A DNA stretch of 64,000 bases from Bacteriovorax sp. MedPE-SWde (GTDB taxonomy: Bacteria > Bdellovibrionota > Bacteriovoracia > Bacteriovoracales > Bacteriovoracaceae), in the NCBI GenBank assembly GCA_001874305.1, contig MPCU01000013.1, positions 1 to 64,000 of the forward strand, in the 5' to 3' direction. Made by a program: the position numbers and the translations under genes. This document shows positions 61,940-64,000 of the stretch, piece by piece (position 1 is the first letter of the stretch; each line of letters starts with the position of its first letter). The notes beneath the pieces are model-generated. The model was not told the origin of the DNA, did not search any database, and was given only the letters and a program-made list of their open reading frames with translations.

Positions 61940-61945
61940 ATTATA
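61940..61945 (-). promoter_or_regulatory. Consensus -10 element for a leaderless transcript
   Basis: On the minus strand the perfect TATAAT is followed by six bases and then the ATG at 61933. There is no ribosome binding site and no good -35 box. Confidence 0.55.
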
Positions 61946-62102
61946 TGCGCTTTTACGTATTTTTGAGTAGATAAGCGAATTTTGACCATCTATTGCCAAC
62001 AAAGGGAGTCAACTACTCTTTAAGTAGGGAGGAAGATATTGCCCTATCCGACTGAAATTAAATGACTCTAATATTTCCTTAAACATTAAACGCTTTTTTG
62101 AC

Positions 62103-62108
62103 GATAAT
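62103..62108 (+). promoter_or_regulatory. -10 element for a leaderless transcript
   Basis: GATAAT is followed by six bases and then the ATG at 62115, with no ribosome binding site. It lies in the 181-bp divergent region between the regulator and lipoprotein genes. Confidence 0.45.
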
Positions 62109-62114
62109 TTGTTC

Positions 62115-64000
62115 ATGAGAAAGTTAAAGGGAATTAGCACATTTATAGTTTTAGTTTTACTCCTTCAGGGTTGTATGCCCGATAGTCTAACTAAGTTCAA
62201 AGAAGCCGAAACAAAAAGCGAAGAAGTAGCCTCAGGTGTTGAAGCTCCAGATCTTCTCGATGGTGATGGAAATCCCATTGAAGCAGACGCTTTAGTCGCT
62301 CCTGTTTCAGTTAGCTATGATGATAAGATAATCGTCTCAGGTGCTGATGTCGACATTGTTCCAGGGGGATCACTAAATGACCTTGAAGTTCAAGTAGATA
62401 TTCCGAATGACACATATGAACTAATTGCGAATATGGAAACAAACTACTCTCCCAACTATACAATTGTTCCAGCACTTCCAACAGGGTTAACACTTAACAC
62501 AGTTACCGGAGTAATTTTTGGGGCACCAGTTGCACCAGTTAATCTTGCAGCCTATACAATCACACTCACTTATACAGACCCAACGTCGCTTGCAACTGTT
62601 ACACTTAATGACACTTTTAACCTAACAATCGAGGAAGAAATTCCTGCAGATTTTAGAATCACTTATAATGCTGCCGTTGTAACAAAGAAGCTTGGACTAG
62701 AACTCGGAACTAATGAAAATTTCCTATCCGGTGTTACAACTATATCTTCAAAGAATGGTGCCACTGGTACTCTTGTTCTAGCAGATGCATCAAACTCAGT
62801 ATTTATCGATGTTACTGCCGGAGAATTTTTAATAGCTGACGAGATTGATAATAATGGGACTTATATTGCCCCAGAATCAACTGTTTCGACACTCACATAT
62901 TTCTTTGCGACTAATGCAACGGTTGACCTTATACCAATGGCATCAAGTACATCTTCTCTTGATTCAACACAAAATAGTGTTACCTATGAAATTCTTCCAG
63001 ATCTACCAACCGGACTAACTTTAAATACCTCAACTGGTGCAATCACAGGAACAGTAGCTACATCGGTTGCATCAACAGAACACACTTACAAGATTAGTAA
63101 TTCTCAGTTTACACAAAGTTACAAGTTTTCGCTCGCAATTACGGAAGCTCCAAGAGCTCTATCTCATACAAATTCATTGGTATTAGAGGTAAGTGATCCT
63201 TCAAACTTCGAAGTAGGAAGTGCTATATCTGCAAACTTCACACCTCCTCTAACAGCAGGAGGACTTGGTGAAGTTTTATTTAAACAAGGTAATACATTAA
63301 TAATTAGACATATCTCCGGTTCTTTTGAGAATGGACAAGCCATTGATAATTTTTCTTCTTACATTGATGAGGAAACGAAAATTGCGAGTACCCCTGAACA
63401 GGTTACATCCGTAATTTCTGTAGCAGATGGAACTGTCGCAACTTTAGGTGACTACAATTCAGCAGTAGCTAATTTTGTAGTATGTCAGCAAGATGGTGGT
63501 AATAATGAAGCGAAAGGTACAATTACAAAACTCATCGAAGATGGTGATGGTAACGGTGTAGATGATGCTGATATCGATTTAATATTTGTAACGCAAACAA
63601 AGGCACTTGCAGGAACGGATTGGGATGGAGAATTTGCTGATGGTATTGGTGAAAGTCTATTTTTAAATACTACATGTGATGCCTTAAATGTAAATGCTCC
63701 AGTAGTTGGTATTGGTGTTACTTCAGTTTGGTCTCCTTCAATGAGACTTACAGGTACGGCCACAACAGGATTTAAGGATGGTTATGATCTTATAACTAAC
63801 AACCTTGCAACAGCATACATAAGTGATCTTACTGCAACAGATTTTTACATCTCACCAACGAGTGCAACTTTTATAGACTCTGGTGATATTGTAGATTATT
63901 CGAGACCATACAATAGTGGCGGTGTAGGAACTCAAGAAACAACAACAGCTGTCAGAACTAACCTTAAGTTTGAGCTTAAGCGTGGAGAGGAAGTTCTACT
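62115..64000 (+). CDS. Large lipoprotein with putative Ig-like (He_PIG-type) repeats, partial
   Basis: The frame is open from the ATG at 62115 to the window end, giving at least 628 residues. A lipoprotein signal ends in LLLQGC with the acylated Cys at 20. The next residues (MPD) do not include Asp at +2. Two copies of a Putative Ig motif lie at about 115-160 and 290-340: ALPTGLTLNTVTG and DLPTGLTLNTSTG, each followed by a G-A/T strand. The rest is rich in T, S, N, G and V, typical of beta-sandwich surface or adhesion proteins. It diverges from the sigma-54 regulator. The C terminus is outside the window. Confidence 0.85.
   Translation, partial: MRKLKGISTFIVLVLLLQGCMPDSLTKFKEAETKSEEVASGVEAPDLLDGDGNPIEADALVAPVSVSYDDKIIVSGADVDIVPGGSLNDLEVQVDIPNDTYELIANMETNYSPNYTIVPALPTGLTLNTVTGVIFGAPVAPVNLAAYTITLTYTDPTSLATVTLNDTFNLTIEEEIPADFRITYNAAVVTKKLGLELGTNENFLSGVTTISSKNGATGTLVLADASNSVFIDVTAGEFLIADEIDNNGTYIAPESTVSTLTYFFATNATVDLIPMASSTSSLDSTQNSVTYEILPDLPTGLTLNTSTGAITGTVATSVASTEHTYKISNSQFTQSYKFSLAITEAPRALSHTNSLVLEVSDPSNFEVGSAISANFTPPLTAGGLGEVLFKQGNTLIIRHISGSFENGQAIDNFSSYIDEETKIASTPEQVTSVISVADGTVATLGDYNSAVANFVVCQQDGGNNEAKGTITKLIEDGDGNGVDDADIDLIFVTQTKALAGTDWDGEFADGIGESLFLNTTCDALNVNAPVVGIGVTSVWSPSMRLTGTATTGFKDGYDLITNNLATAYISDLTATDFYISPTSATFIDSGDIVDYSRPYNSGGVGTQETTTAVRTNLKFELKRGEEVL

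Noticed and set aside
1-64000. CRISPR arrays, tRNA genes, insertion sequences, prophage genes
   Set aside because: I found no spaced direct-repeat array, no tRNA cloverleaf and no transposase, integrase or phage structural protein on either strand.

Overview
This AT-rich 64 kb window looks like chromosome of a Gram-negative predatory bacterium of the Bacteriovorax/Halobacteriovorax kind (Bdellovibrionota). That is an inference from base composition and gene content: a fused 2-oxoacid dehydrogenase E1, many small secreted proteins, an ankyrin-repeat protein with a long acidic insert, and the zapA-fthC-rny order. There is no 16S rRNA gene to settle it. I see no prophage, insertion sequence, CRISPR array or tRNA. 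The only stable RNA gene found is rnpB (RNase P RNA).

Layout. (1) Bases 1-2895, minus strand: a pseudopilin with a long fibre-like body, translationally coupled to a multi-pass membrane protein cut off by the window edge. (2) Bases 3160-16877: an accessory sugar or small-molecule cluster. It holds a Gfo/Idh/MocA oxidoreductase, a radical SAM/SPASM protein, a GHMP sugar kinase, a PhyH-type dioxygenase, a DegT aminotransferase, a B12-type radical SAM protein, two NAD-dependent epimerases, a HAD-phosphotransferase fusion, two split transketolases and an RmlC-type epimerase. No glycosyltransferase, nucleotidyltransferase or exporter is present. (3) Bases 16889-20113: aroC-aroB-aroA, in one operon with an epimerase from the cluster. 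(4) Bases 20212-33342: a zinc-ribbon coiled-coil protein, an RND pump with its TolC partner, rnpB, oligopeptidase B, secreted proteins, mutY and an XRE-family regulator. (5) Bases 33343-34743: a regulatory region rich in TTGCAA, a pentapeptide-like protein, and a small secreted protein whose 3' end is duplicated. (6) Bases 34744-46653: nadB-nadC, a short ComEC-like protein, ung, fused E1 with leucine dehydrogenase (branched-chain amino acid breakdown), outer-membrane and periplasmic proteins, a ferredoxin, a lipase-like protein and a thioredoxin-reductase-like protein. (7) Bases 46786-64000: an ankyrin protein, a CorC-type protein, a Nudix hydrolase, a dihydrouridine synthase, rny-fthC-zapA, ftsY, epmA, a sigma-54 activator operon, and the start of a large lipoprotein with putative Ig-like repeats.

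The two most notable observations are these. First, the sugar-type cluster combines two split transketolases, two radical SAM enzymes and a HAD-kinase fusion but has no transferases. Second, at least six genes lack a ribosome binding site and carry a -10-like hexamer exactly six bases before the start codon, as expected for leaderless mRNAs.
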